A DNA stretch of 64,000 nt from Clonostachys chloroleuca (lineage: Eukaryota; Ascomycota; Sordariomycetes; Hypocreales; Bionectriaceae). Of this stretch, positions 11,222 through 23,700 are shown piece by piece; position 1 is the stretch's first letter, and every line of letters starts with the position of its first letter. Location: positions 18,042,001 to 18,106,000 of the forward strand of contig JBANAY010000003.1 in NCBI GenBank assembly GCA_037952775.1, read 5' to 3'. The notes beneath the pieces were generated by a model. The model had not been told where the DNA came from and searched no databases. It saw only the letters and a program-made list of their open reading frames with translations. The translations under genes were made by a program, and so were the position numbers.

Positions 11222-14200
11222 TGTGCTGTGTTTTGTGGTGAAGGACCGTCACGTGTATTGGTTGACAGGACTGTTATGGTGCATTTTGAGTCTGAGCTCA
11301 GCTTAAGCTCAGCCAAGACCGAGGTTCAGTATAGCGTGACCAGAGACGTTGATGTGTGGTCGCATTCAAAGATTTACATCTGCATGAGAATTATTGATGC
11401 GTTGCGATCATTTCATTAGTGAAGTCTGGTGTTGAAATGGAAGGAAAGAAGGCATGTTGTTTTGCTGAGGAAGAAGTGACACAGGTGAGACGTGCACCTA
11501 CCCTGTATCACGATGTCGACCAAGAATACGGAAACGACTGTAGATCTTCAAGCAAAATATGAGGACTCTGTATTATTTAGGGAGCCAAACCACATTTTGA
11601 TTTATATTGTTGGCTTTGTGTAGATTGAGATAGACAGTCAAGCAATTACTAGGTTGTCTCTAGGATTCAGCCTGTATGATTGCAAGGTCCGACATGATGA
11701 GCATATTATCTTCCAATAACCCACCAGACAAATCCTCAAAAAGAACACACCACAAAGATATCGCCAAACATAACATTGTCTGTCGTCGATGGGAGCGTCA
11801 AGACACCTGAATAGCACGGGAAAGATAAAATATCATACACCTTCTTGAGTCGACACTCTGGCCTCCAACGAACAACCGATGTATCAGTGGCAAGACACTA
11901 ATCCAAGACAACCTACAACTAAATATAGATACATTCACAAGATGAACACAGAGCCCTGATGCTTGTTTTTGAAAGGTCCTGTTAAATCATGTTCTGTCCG
12001 CATAATATCGGCATTATTTGAAATGCATGGGTAGGGTAGGGCCAGCATTGTCACAGCTGTGTCCTGGTTAGCACATCAGTTCACTGATTAGAATGTGTAT
12101 AATCTTCAATTATCGCATAAAATTCTATGCGAAGGCAGCGCTGTACGGTCACGGTATGTGGTCAGCTAAGCATGAACGGTGGCTTCTGTTTATCTGCTTT
12201 GTTTCAATCACAAGGCTCAGAACGAGTCCCTGTTGAGCTGAGGATCTTGGTGGGCCTGAAAGCAAAAAGGGGCTGTTTCTGTGCGCTTCACAATACCCCT
12301 TTTACAGACGCTGTCGTCGCTGACCCCGGGGATTCCTATTGTCCGCCTAGTTATTATCCCAGTGACCCAGTTTGAACGAGCCTTGGCCGAGACAACGACA
12401 GAAGTAATGAATTCAGAGACAACTTACATTTGGAACGTTCAAATCCACTGTGCTGGGAGGTATCGCCGCATAGAATAATAGTTTAATAGCCGGCAGTCTC
12501 ACATGCACATTTACGGTATGTATCTAGGGCTGAGCTGGCCGTTACCAGGAGACCTACACCGAGCGCTTTAAAACGGCCAAAGGGCAGATTGGCAACCCCT
12601 TTTCAATTGCAACACCTTGACCTGATCTCACCGAAGAGATTATCAAGTTATATGTGCGAACCCTGCCGTATTGGCAATAGCTTCTCAATGTGCTAATAAG
12701 GTAATATGGGCTCTAGGGCGAAGCTGTTAAATCCGGGTGGGCCCGGTACTTACTGCGGCTGTGCCCGAGGCTGGCCGGTTCTAGGCAGCTGGAGAAGACC
12801 ATTTCCATTCTGCAGAAATTGTTATTTAACAGCACCCTGTCAGCGAATTGCCCTTTGGTGAGGCATATTTTTTATGTCTGCCCGCGTACAGAGCATCTGA
12901 CGTGTCAACGCAGCAAGTCAAGTATCAAGCCAGTCGAGGCGTGGCTGTTATTAATGATGTAATTCCGCTCGCAATTAGTGTTGTCCGCGTCATGTACGGG
13001 GAACTGGTCGTTTACCGCAGTGTCGGGATCTTAATTCAACCCGAGAGCACGTCCGCGGCTGCAAACTTCGGCATGACCACCGACAAGATTTGTCAGGCCG
13101 TGCTCAAGGACGGATCCGTGGCTTGCCGGGGGTCCATGTCGCCTACCCAGCACTGTTAGTATCTGACAAGTGCACGGCTCTGATTTCGACGACAGAAAAC
13201 ATTGAAGACAAACGCTGACAAGAATACTGGTGCTGATCCGTGTAATCGGCCGTAATGGTACTAGTTTGGGTGAAGGGCAAAGGTGGTGGGCGCTGCTAGT
13301 CAGTTGCATTATCGTGAACAGGATACGTGTGGGTTTTCGCCGTATGGCCTCCGCTAATGCGAGTCCATCACCAACTTGCACCAACATCCTCGTTAGGCCT
13401 TTCGGTAATGTGATCAGGAGTGAGCCAATCAACCAATATGACTGTTCCGCCGGATGAGTCTCGCCGAATGTACAATTGTGAGGGTGTGATGGTGTGCTGA
13501 CCACCTCTGGACTGTTAGGCAGAAAGACAGATAACCACGTCGTACTCCGTATCTTCAGGGTCGACCAGCTGGAGCACCTTGGAAATCTTCTTGATGGTGC
13601 AAACTGCGGAGTCACACCATCACACAGGACGTCGGAGTGGGGAATGGCGGATTTTGCGGACAATTGATTTTTTCCTACGCTCAAGTGACAGGTATTGGAC
13701 AGTGCTAGTAGGAACGTGCTAGAAGTTGGCTCAATTCGGACTTCAATGCATACCTAATAATATTAAAGTTTTTGGAGCCAAGTAGGGTCGTTATGTGGAG
13801 TCGGCCCAGCAAGCGGAATGCCGTCAGCAGGGTGCTACGATTGGTCGCGGACTAGATGTGGGATATGTAACGAGATCTCCAATCCGACGGAATGCGACGA
13901 GCACTGGCCCATGGCAAGACCCTGAACGCTGGATCGATCTGAGATACCACCCATTGTCCCGACATGATGCCCTGCAACGTTGCCACGAGTCCTCAATGCA
14001 CGATAGCTAAATTTGTTGATAGAGGATGGGCACGGCATGCCCTCAAACAGGTGGCCGTCTCGGTCTATGACTCTGAGGTGCATTTGTGCGGTGTCATGTC
14101 GGGGATGGAGACGGCTTGGGAAGTCCTGACTCAGAGAGCCAGATCACCACGCTTTGTGAGCGTCATACAGCTTTGAAGCTGAGACCTAGAAATGACCAAT

Positions 14201-15950
14201 GTCTGAGTTTCCGGGCGGGCTTCTGAAACAGAGTTGTGGTCTACCCTGGCCAAACCCACGATGGCGGACTTGGAGGCGCAGGGGGCGCGGGTGCTGGAAC
14301 AGCCGGAGAGGCGATTGTTTCGGCACTGCTGTGTTGATGGTACAGGCTGCGCCGCAGTGCGTATTTGCCGTGCATGGTGATGTTCGACAGGACGCCTGTT
14401 GCTGTACCCAGGCAAATTCAATCCTTTGGTTGTCATTAGAATTTCAGTGGGGGTGTACGGCGGCGGCGGGCTGTCGGGTTCTTCGAAGACCCCGAAATGA
14501 TGGGCCCTAATCCCTGGTCTAGCGTAGAATATTGGAAGAGGCAAGCTTCTAAACAAGCAAGTCGTTTCACAGCTGTATTCTCGTCATCTGGAGAGAAAGA
14601 ATGGAAAGACGAACCATAGACGGATCATTTGGAAACCGAAACAGTGTGCCTGGGTGCTGGAAACATGCACGGTTAAGGAGCATGCGTGTTGAATTGAACA
14701 ATTCGAGGATAGTGTTGCACCACTGGAAAAGGCATCTCCTCGCCCATGGTGCCTTCCATTGATGTTACAGGGTTCACTGTTCGCAGCCTGTAGGCGGCCG
14801 CCCGGCCCGGACGGTGGGTGGGGGAAGTCTTCTTGGTGTGGCCGTGTGCGCGCGCGCATAAGTGGTACTCAGGCAAGACACAGGCACGGGTCATGGCTGA
14901 AACGCAGAGGCACGACGGGAGCGGCCAATGGCTACCGAATCGGTTTCTGGAGAGATCTCAAATGCGACGTCGTGGGGGCCAATGGACTGCAACTCGTTGC
15001 GATTAGACGGACACAATCCTAGGTCTAGACGTGACTGTGCTGTGCCGTATGCGCCGGGCGGTTGTTTTCCAGAACTTTTGGTGGACGTGCAAGCACCATA
15101 ATGGTTGAAGGAATGCCCCCATATTGACAATTGCTCACTGGAGGGGAGATGGCTCATTCTGATGACGCTTTTGCTCCTAATTGGGAGGGTGTGAGGCTGA
15201 CAGGGGATTGGCTGCTCGCTTTCGTATACGGTAGCCGGCAGGAGCTAGCACCATCAATCGATTTGGATAACGGTGTGCGCGCTCGTTGTCAGAGCACTAG
15301 CGGCGGGGCCTAGTGGCTGATTTGCCTGCTTGGCGGACGGTCGGGCTGCAAGTAGAGTGCGAAAGTTGGCTCCGATCATTTCGTCCGCCCCCGGAGTGCT
15401 CCACGGCTGCCTGCTCCTGCCCCATCCCATGCCTGGCTCCTACAAATCCGCAATCTGATCTTACGGCGCCATTGCACTTGGTACATCGATTCGGGTACTT
15501 TCTGGTTACCCTTTCGGGGGTTTCCCACCCGTGAGGTACCTCCTTCCTCATCAAAGCCTCCATTGCGGTCCCTGCCCGCCGTTTCCTGGCGTAGAGGTAC
15601 ATGGCATTGACCCACGAGTACTCGCGCCTCGTCAACTCCGAGCCCGTGTTTTTATCTCAAGCTCGCCCTCTTCCCCTTGGATATTCTTTTTCTTAATATA
15701 CGCCTCCCTGCCCTCGTTTTCGAAACTCTATTCTTCTCTCCAAACCTTGACCCCTCTTCATTCCTTACTTTATTCTCTTCTCACGCTCTCTACACACCGA
15801 ACCCCTCCCCCCCCCTTCTTACACGATAGGTGAAGAGTGGGCTGGCTAATCGACCTAGAGCCACCACCCATTTACCATCCCACCTCTAGAGCTCCTTGAA
15901 TACGGTAGCACCCTCGGCCCCTCGAGGCGCGAGATCAAATAAAGCCCACC
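11222..15950. other. 4.7-kb gene-free interval upstream of the ABC transporter
   Basis: No supportable gene on either strand. The longest open frame (13031-13684, minus) has no recognisable motif, biased Ser/Pro/Cys/Leu composition and no partner exons. The last 400 bases before 15951 are strongly C/T-rich (15640-15830), consistent with promoter and 5' UTR. The remainder could hold distal regulatory sequence, non-coding RNA or relics too decayed to read. Confidence 0.55.
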
Positions 15951-18900
15951 ATGGCCGCTCCTACCAGCGAAGCGGTTCCTGCGAAGGAAAAACCCACAGC
16001 CGAAGTCAAAGAAACAACACCCGACTCAGCTACCGAAACGACCACCAAGGAAGAGCCTCCTAAGACCCCCAAGAACAAGGAAGATATCGAGGAAGTGGAG
16101 TCATCATCCCCAGCAGAGACGCTTGGAAAGGGTGCGGAGAATGAAGACGAGGACGAGATTGTCGAAATGCGACGCCGCAGTTCCGTTGTTCAGGCACTGG
16201 CAAAGTCGTACTCGCGCGCCTCTGGCCCCGCTGGAGGTAACCCCTTCCTTGCTGGCAAGGACTCGCCCTTGAACCCCAACTCCGATAACTTTGACGGCAA
16301 GGAGTGGGCCAAGGCGATTGTCGAGCTGGTTCAGCAGGAAGGCGCTGCCTTCCGATCGACAGGTGTCTGTTTCCAGCATCTGAACGTTCACGGATACGGC
16401 GAGTCTTCCGATTACCAGAAGGATGTTGCCAATGTGTGGCTTTCTCTTGCCGGAATGGCCCGTGGCGCCGTTGGAAGCTCCAGTCGCCAGCGAATCAACA
16501 TCCTCCAGAATTTCGACGGTCTAGTTCGCAATGGTGAAATGTTGGTTGTTCTGGGACCTCCTGGATCCGGATGCTCCACCTTCCTGAAGACCATTGCCGG
16601 TGAATTGAACGGTATTTATGTCGATGACGGAGCTTATTTCAATTATCAGGGTAAGTTTTGATCTGCTTAGAATTCGATGTGACGGCATGACCCCTCGCGG
16701 GGCTGAGACAGGCGGATTGTTTGTTCCCACCAAGTTTCGAATTTTGCGTGGGACAAGGTGTCAGATCTATCATGTCTCGCAGGCGATCGTAGCAAGGCTA
16801 TCCAGGACTTAAATTGGCTAGGACATGATGCTAACATGATACAGGAATGACTGCAAAGGAAATGCACTCGCACCACCGTGGCGAAGCTATCTACACAGCT
16901 GAAGTCGATGTTCACTTCCCTCAGCTTTCGGTCGGTGATACTCTGACTTTCGCTGCTAGAGCGCGCCAGCCCCGTAAGCTGCCTCAAGGCCTGAACCGAA
17001 ACGATTTTGCCGATCATCTCCGAGATGTCGTCATGGCCATGTTTGGTATCTCTCACACAATCAACACGAATGTTGGAAACGAGTTTATTCGTGGTGTTTC
17101 TGGTGGTGAGCGTAAGCGTGTCACCATTTCCGAGGCTGCACTATCAGGTGCACCTCTCCAATGCTGGGATAACTCGACTCGAGGTCTTGACTCTGCCAAC
17201 GCCATCGAGTTCTGTAAGACCCTTCGACTCCAATCCGAACTCTTCCGCAGCACTGCCTGTGTTTCGATTTACCAAGCGCCCCAGTCTGCTTACGACTGCT
17301 TCGACAAGGCGACTGTCCTCTATGAGGGTCGTCAAATCTTCTTTGGCCGTGCTGATGAGGCTAAGCAGTATTTCGTCGACCTTGGCTTCGAGTGCCCTCC
17401 TCGCCAGACAGTACCTGATTTCCTTACCTCGATGACAGCCCCTCATGAGCGTGTTGTCCGCAAGGGCTTTGAGGGCAAGGCTCCTCGCACCCCTGACGAG
17501 TTTGCTGAGGCATGGAAGAACAGCGCCAACTACAAGGCCCTCCAGGCGGAGATTGAGGAATACAAGACCGCTCATCCCATCAACGGCCCTGATGCTGAGG
17601 TTTTCCGTGCCCATAAGCACGCTCAGCAACACAGGGGCCAACGTGCTAAGTCTCCTTACACTCTGTCTTTCAACCAACAGGTTCAGCTTTGCCTGTGGCG
17701 AGCTTGGAAGCGTCTTATGGGCGATCCCAGTCTCAGTATTGGCGCTCTGATCGGAAATTCTGCTGTCGCTCTCATTATTGGTAGCGTGTTCTTCAATCTG
17801 CAGGACGACTCGAACAGTTTCTTTCAACGTGGTGCTCTCATCTTCTTCGCCTGTCTTAGTAACGCCTTTGCAAGTGCGCTCGAGGTACGTATCCAGCTTT
17901 CAACATGGTTTGTCCCCAGGATTTGAACTAACACTAGCTAGATTTTTATCCTTTATGCCCAGCGGCCAATTGTCGAGAAGCATTCCCGATATGCCCTCTA
18001 CCACCCTTCTGCTGAAAGTGTCGCCTCCATGTTGTGTGATATCCCTTACAAGGTATCGAATACGCTGCTATTCAACATCATTCTCTACTTCATGACGAAT
18101 TTGAGACGTGATGCTGGTCACTTCTTCTTCTTCCTCCTGATATCCTTCTTCACGGTCATGTCTATGTCAATGATTTTCCGAACCATTGCTTCATCATCTC
18201 GAACTCTGTTCCAAGCACTTGTCCCAGCTGCTCTCTTGATTTTGGACTTGGTCATCTTCACTGGATTCGTTATTCCGAAGCGGTACATGCTTAGGTGGTG
18301 CTTTTGGCTCACGTACATTGATCCACTTGCGTATGCTTTCGAATCTCTCTTGGTGAACGAATTTCACGGCCGTCGATTCGATTGTAAGACATTCACGCCA
18401 AGCGGCTCAAACTACATGAATGCAACCGGTGCAGCCCGTGTCTGCAGCTCCGTCGGTGCTCAGCCTGGTGACGACTTTGTGGATGGCGACATCTATGCCT
18501 ATTCGCAATACCAGTACCAGTGGAATCACCGGTGGAGAAACTTCGGCATCATGATTGCCTTTATGCTTTTCTTTTTGGCCACTCACCTGATCAGTGCTGA
18601 GCTTGTCTCTGAGAAGAAGTCTAAGGGTGAAGTTCTTGTCTACCGTCGTGGTTACAAGCCCTCAGCTGCTGCTCTTGGCGAGAAGAAGCACTCAGACCCG
18701 GAGGCAGCCATGGCACACATTGGACCCGTCGCCACGAACCGCAGCCGCGCTGAAAAGGATGGCAAGGGTGCTGGTATACTCCAGGAGCAGAAGTCTGTAT
18801 TTCAATGGAGTAACGTGTGCTATGATGTCAAGATTAAAACCGAGACTCGCCGTATTCTTGACCACGTTGATGGTTACGTCAAGCCCGGTACACTGACCGC

Positions 18901-20779
18901 CCTGATGGGTGTGTCTGGTGCTGGTAAGACGACTCTTCTGGACTGTCTGGCTGATCGAACCAAGGTTGGTGTCATCACTGGTGAGATGCTTGTTGACGGC
19001 GCACCTCGTGATCAATCCTTCCAGCGCAAGACGGGTTATGTCCAGCAACAGGATCTTCATTTGCAAACTTCTACTGTCCGCGAGGCTCTACGGTTCAGTG
19101 CTCTTCTTCGCCAGCCTGCTCATGTTCCTAGGGAAGAAAAGCTTGAATACGTCGAGGAGGTTATCAAACTGCTGGACATGGAAGAATATGCTGGCGCCGT
19201 TGTCGGTGTCCCAGGTGAAGGTCTGAATGTCGAACAGCGAAAGCGATTGACCATCGGTGTTGAACTTGCTGCTAAGCCTCCCCTGCTGCTCTTCGTCGAT
19301 GAACCTACCTCTGGTCTCGATTCTCAGACATCTTGGGCTATTTTGGATCTCCTGGAGAAGTTGACCAATGCTGGCCAGGCTATTCTCTGCACTATTCATC
19401 AACCTTCTGCTATGCTCTTCCAGCGTTTCGATCGTCTTCTCTTCCTTGCCAAGGGCGGCAAGACTGTCTACTTTGGTGATATCGGCAAGAACTCCTCAAC
19501 TCTGACAAACTACTTTGAGCGCAATGGAGGTCACGCTTGCCCTCCTGAAGCCAACCCGGCTGAATGGATGCTGGAAGTGATTGGTGCTGCCCCCGGATCA
19601 CACACTGATGTTGATTGGTTTAAGACGTGGCGCGAGAGTCCCGAATATACCGCAGTTCAGACAGAATTGGAAAGCATCAAGGCTGAGCGAGCCGGTGAGG
19701 TCCAGGCTGGTCAGGATGTTGAGGATCCTGGAAGCTATCGCGAGTTCGCTGCTCCTTTCCACGAGCAACTCAAGCAGAACCTCTATCGTGTCTTCCAGCA
19801 GTACTGGCGCAGCCCTATTTACATCTATTCCAAGACAGCCCTTTGCTCCCTTGTTGCCCTGTTCATTGGTTTCATCTTCTTCAGAGCCCCGAACTCGATT
19901 CAAGGTCTCCAGAACCAGATGTTCGCCATTTTCAACATTCTGACCATCTTCGGCCAAATCGTGCAGCAATCCATGCCGCAATTCGTTATCCAGCGAGACC
20001 TCTATGAAGCTCGAGAGCGCCCTTCCAAGGTATACTCTTGGAAGGTCTTCATGTTGTCACAAATCATTGTCGAGCTTCCCTGGAACTCTCTCATGGCTGC
20101 TATCATGTATTTCTGTTGGTACTATCCTGTCGGCCTCTACGCTAACGCTGTCCCCACTGATGCCGTCACTGAACGAGGTGCTCTCATGTTCCTGTTCTTG
20201 CTCACCTTCCTCCTCTTTACTGGTACTTTCTCCACGCTTATCATTGCCGGATTTGAAACCGCCGAGAACGGTGCAAACATCGCCAACATGTTGTTTATGC
20301 TTACCCTCCTCTTCTGCGGTGTTCTTGCTGGCCCTGACAGCATGCCTCGATTCTGGATCTTCATGTACAGAGTGTCCCCGTTCACGTATTTAGTCAGTGG
20401 TATGCTTTCGACGGCTGTGGCTGGAGCTCCTGTCATATGTGCCGATAACGAGTTCCTTTCCATCATCCCTCCGGATGGCCAAACTTGCCAGCAATATCTC
20501 AACGACTACATTAACGGTGTGGCGGGCTCCACTCTCAAAATTGATCAACCCCATGGCGGTTACCTTAAGGACCCTCTTGCTACTGCGGAATGCCAGTTTT
20601 GCCCTATGGCATCGACCGATGCGTTCTTGGCCGGTGTCAACATCGACTACAAGGATCGCTACAGGAACTTCGGTATCATGTGGGCATACATCATTTTCAA
20701 CGTTTTCGCTGCCCTCTTCGTTTATTGGTTGGCCCGTATGCCCAAGAAGAGCGGTATGACGAAGAAGAAGCAGGCCTAA
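15951..20779 (+). CDS. PDR-type (ABCG) multidrug transporter, full length (1525 aa)
   Basis: Model: join(15951..16650,16845..17884,17942..20779). Intron 1 is unusually long here (194 nt) with TGCTAAC; intron 2 is 57 nt. The order is NBD1-TMD1-NBD2-TMD2, the reverse topology of fungal PDR pumps. NBD1 has Walker A GPPGSGCS (202-209, Cys in place of the Lys), signature VSGGERKRV (about 318-326) and a degenerate Walker B ([10 protein letters not shown], Asn for the catalytic Glu). NBD2 has canonical Walker [10 protein letters not shown] (903-911) and Walker [14 protein letters not shown], but a variant signature LNVEQRKRL. This asymmetry is normal for PDR proteins, which pair one degenerate and one active ATP site. 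The N-terminus is disordered and acidic with a possible phospho-site region (MRRRSSV, 73-79). Relatives export azoles, plant defence compounds and other hydrophobic toxicants at the plasma membrane; the substrate here is unknown. Confidence 0.95.
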
Positions 20780-23700
20780 TCGGAACAAAAAAGAAAGTCG
20801 AAATAACAAACGAACAAACAACCAAACAAACAAAGACGAATGATGATCGCTATTTCACGCGAGTTGCAAGTGGTGCATCTTGGATATGTCTTGACAACTC
20901 AAAATCTCTCACTTTAATGTATCATGGTTTCAGGAGTTTCTCGATAGACGAGCAACCGAAAATGTTCTAGGATTTTCTCCCATTCATACACTTTCGCTAT
21001 ATATGTCTCATATTCCCATCTACTAATTTTTCTTCTCCGTCATTCAACCCATATATATAGATTACAGTATAATAGAATGCATGCGAGTCTCACACGCTCA
21101 TTGAAAATACAACTAGTTGTCAACTTCAAGTCTGCTCCTCTTTCCTGAGACATGTCAATTTCACTCAGCATTTGGTTCTTCATTTGTTTTTTCCCTTCAG
21201 TTTAGACCTGCCAAGGAGCATTCAATGCCGAGCGAGTCATTGGGGTTTGATTTATAGCTCACCTGCCGTGGTGACATTTGAAGAGCCACATTCCAATAGG
21301 TGTCCATGTGCCAGGAGACTGATGCCGGGTGAGCATCTGAGAGACATGTGAAGCAGCGTGGCAAGCTGGCGGTGATCAAAAGTGGTTCTTGGCACGAATC
21401 TATGTGAATGGCATATGACCTGGGTGAATACTGATCTGACTCGTAGTTGAATCAGTAGAATGTCTAGGATCCTCAGAATACATTCCAGCCAGACGGTGGT
21501 CACCCCAAACATTCAGCCATCCATCCATTCAAACATGGCCATTGTGAGATTCTGTACGCGGAATGCTACGCCATTGATTCCCATCTGAGACAGAACATCT
21601 TTGGTGTTGATTCTTCGTCATAGGCACGCGTGATGATGGTCGCCTGACTACAAGGGCATTTCCCAGGCGGCCATTGAGTCCACGCTACTTTCCCAGACAC
21701 GGAAAGGGTTTCGGTAGCTTGGCGAAGTTGTCACTGTTGGTGCCAGCAGTCCACCCAGATCGAGATGTGTGAAAACGCGTTGAAACCGTGTCTCGTGACC
21801 CAGACGCGTCGAGCAAGTGGTGATGGGGTTTGTTTTGTTTTTGCCTACCTATTGTTGGGATCGGGCTCCGAATACGCCCTTTTCACCCCGTACGAAGTAA
21901 TCACTAACGGTCACTGCTAAGGGAGTCGTCGCCGAGGCTAGTATAATTGCAGACTGGGAGGAGTGTGGTAGGAGGATGGTGGGGGGTGCCAGCCGGGTCA
22001 AAGGTGCTTTTGTAATTAAAGCTTTGGGATAGGAAGGTTGTTGTAGAGGACTGGCTAGGACGTCTATTCACACGACGATGGCTCAATGGATGAGAGAACC
22101 TGGTGTCAAAACCAGTCTTTCTGAAGCTGTGATCATCCCCGCGTGAGCATCGAGTCTCCGACGACCGGAAAGGCCGAGGCGTGGCTCCAAGCTGTCAGGC
22201 TTAGATCGAAGATAGATCGAGATTTCTCCCACTAATACGACTTGACTGAACTCGCTCTGGCCGTGCCATCGACGGTGATGGAGTATTCCGTCTTAATAAC
22301 CGGGGCTGCCAGTCACCCTACTTGCTGTTCATCGAGAGCCTGATTACCCAAGCAATGCCGATCTTGGGGGGACGGAGACGTATGCCCGTTTTCGACGGAA
22401 AGTAGTTGCGTGCGAAACAATCGCTCCACGGAAGTGCTGGGATAGCCGGCCGTTAATCCAGACGACTTGCGTCTGAGGAGCAGGGAGAAACCAGCGGACG
22501 GTCAGCTCCGTTTGGCCAACCCTTCTCACCTCAAGCGAAATGACGTATTCATGTTGAGGCCGGCGGTGTCCACACCTCGTTCTAAAATCCATTACGGCAA
22601 AAGGGAGAGTTTGCCGTCGCATGGAGTTGTCACTCCAAGGGGGTTGTTGCTCGCCCAGCCAACAGGCACGCTGTTTGTTACCAACGATCTCGGTGGAAAT
22701 CCCAGTGTAGCGGTAATATGGACGGGGGCTCGCATGCTGGAACCAGTCTGCGGCCGGGGCGAGAGCTAGTGCCTCCATCAGCTACCTCTAGGCAAGGTTC
22801 ATCCGGCTGCTTATGTTAATTTACCTTACCTAGCCCGCCAGGACGAGCATCGGTTTCGCATTTTTTGCCATCTTGCGTGGCGGCGAGGAGATTGCGCAGT
22901 AGGCCCCATCGGATTGGAACGCTGCGGCAGCCTTCAATAACAGCACCTCTGCCTCTATGCGCGCCCTGCCTATTGACCTGAATCCAAGGCTCCCGGCTGC
23001 CCTATGCACTGGCCCTCGGTGGTGTCCTCGTGGCCCCTCTCCCCCTCCTCTTGGTCTGGTGTTTGATAGCTGCCAGGAGAACCATCATGCAAGCCCTTCA
23101 CGTGTCGCGGTGGGGCCTACTGACTATTGGAAGTGCCTCATGGGGACTAGCTCCAGGCACAGCGCCCTGATTGGCTGCGCGGAGGAGTGCGGTTGAGCCG
23201 TGTTGTGTCCACCTGAAAGGGGAATGAGATGGAGCGATGGGAGGGGCAACTGGATAAATTTCTTTTTCGGAGACTTAGGTAAGGTGGGGACGTTCCTGGG
23301 TACCTTTCCCAGTTGGAGCCCCTGAGTCGGACTTTCCCATCAGACGAAAGGTGAAAAAGGGGAGTCACAAGAAGAGAAAAATAGGAAAAAAGGTGACAAA
23401 CCGTCGAAAAGATGCGCCACCACTCTCTGGCCATGCTAGGCGGACGGGCCCTATCGTCTGTCTCATCTCGCCCACAGATGATGCGGCAGAAGGTGCTCAT
23501 CCTCGGACAGCATCAGCACCTGCTCACCTGTCTCTTCTGTGGCACCTTCGGTGATCCTTCTAGCCCCGAGAGAACAGATGCCTATCTGGCTTACAGTCCC
23601 GAAAACCCATCTGATTTTATTAATAAATCGGGAATGTGCTCCTTGCCCCATAGTGTCGTTCATGGATGAATAATGGAGGAGCAGGGATACGCCATGATGA

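Noticed and set aside
13031..13684. 217-codon minus-strand open frame in the interval before the transporter
   Set aside because: No motif, Ser/Pro/Cys/Leu-biased composition, no splice partners, and overlapping plus-strand frames of equal quality. Chance frame or relic too decayed to read.
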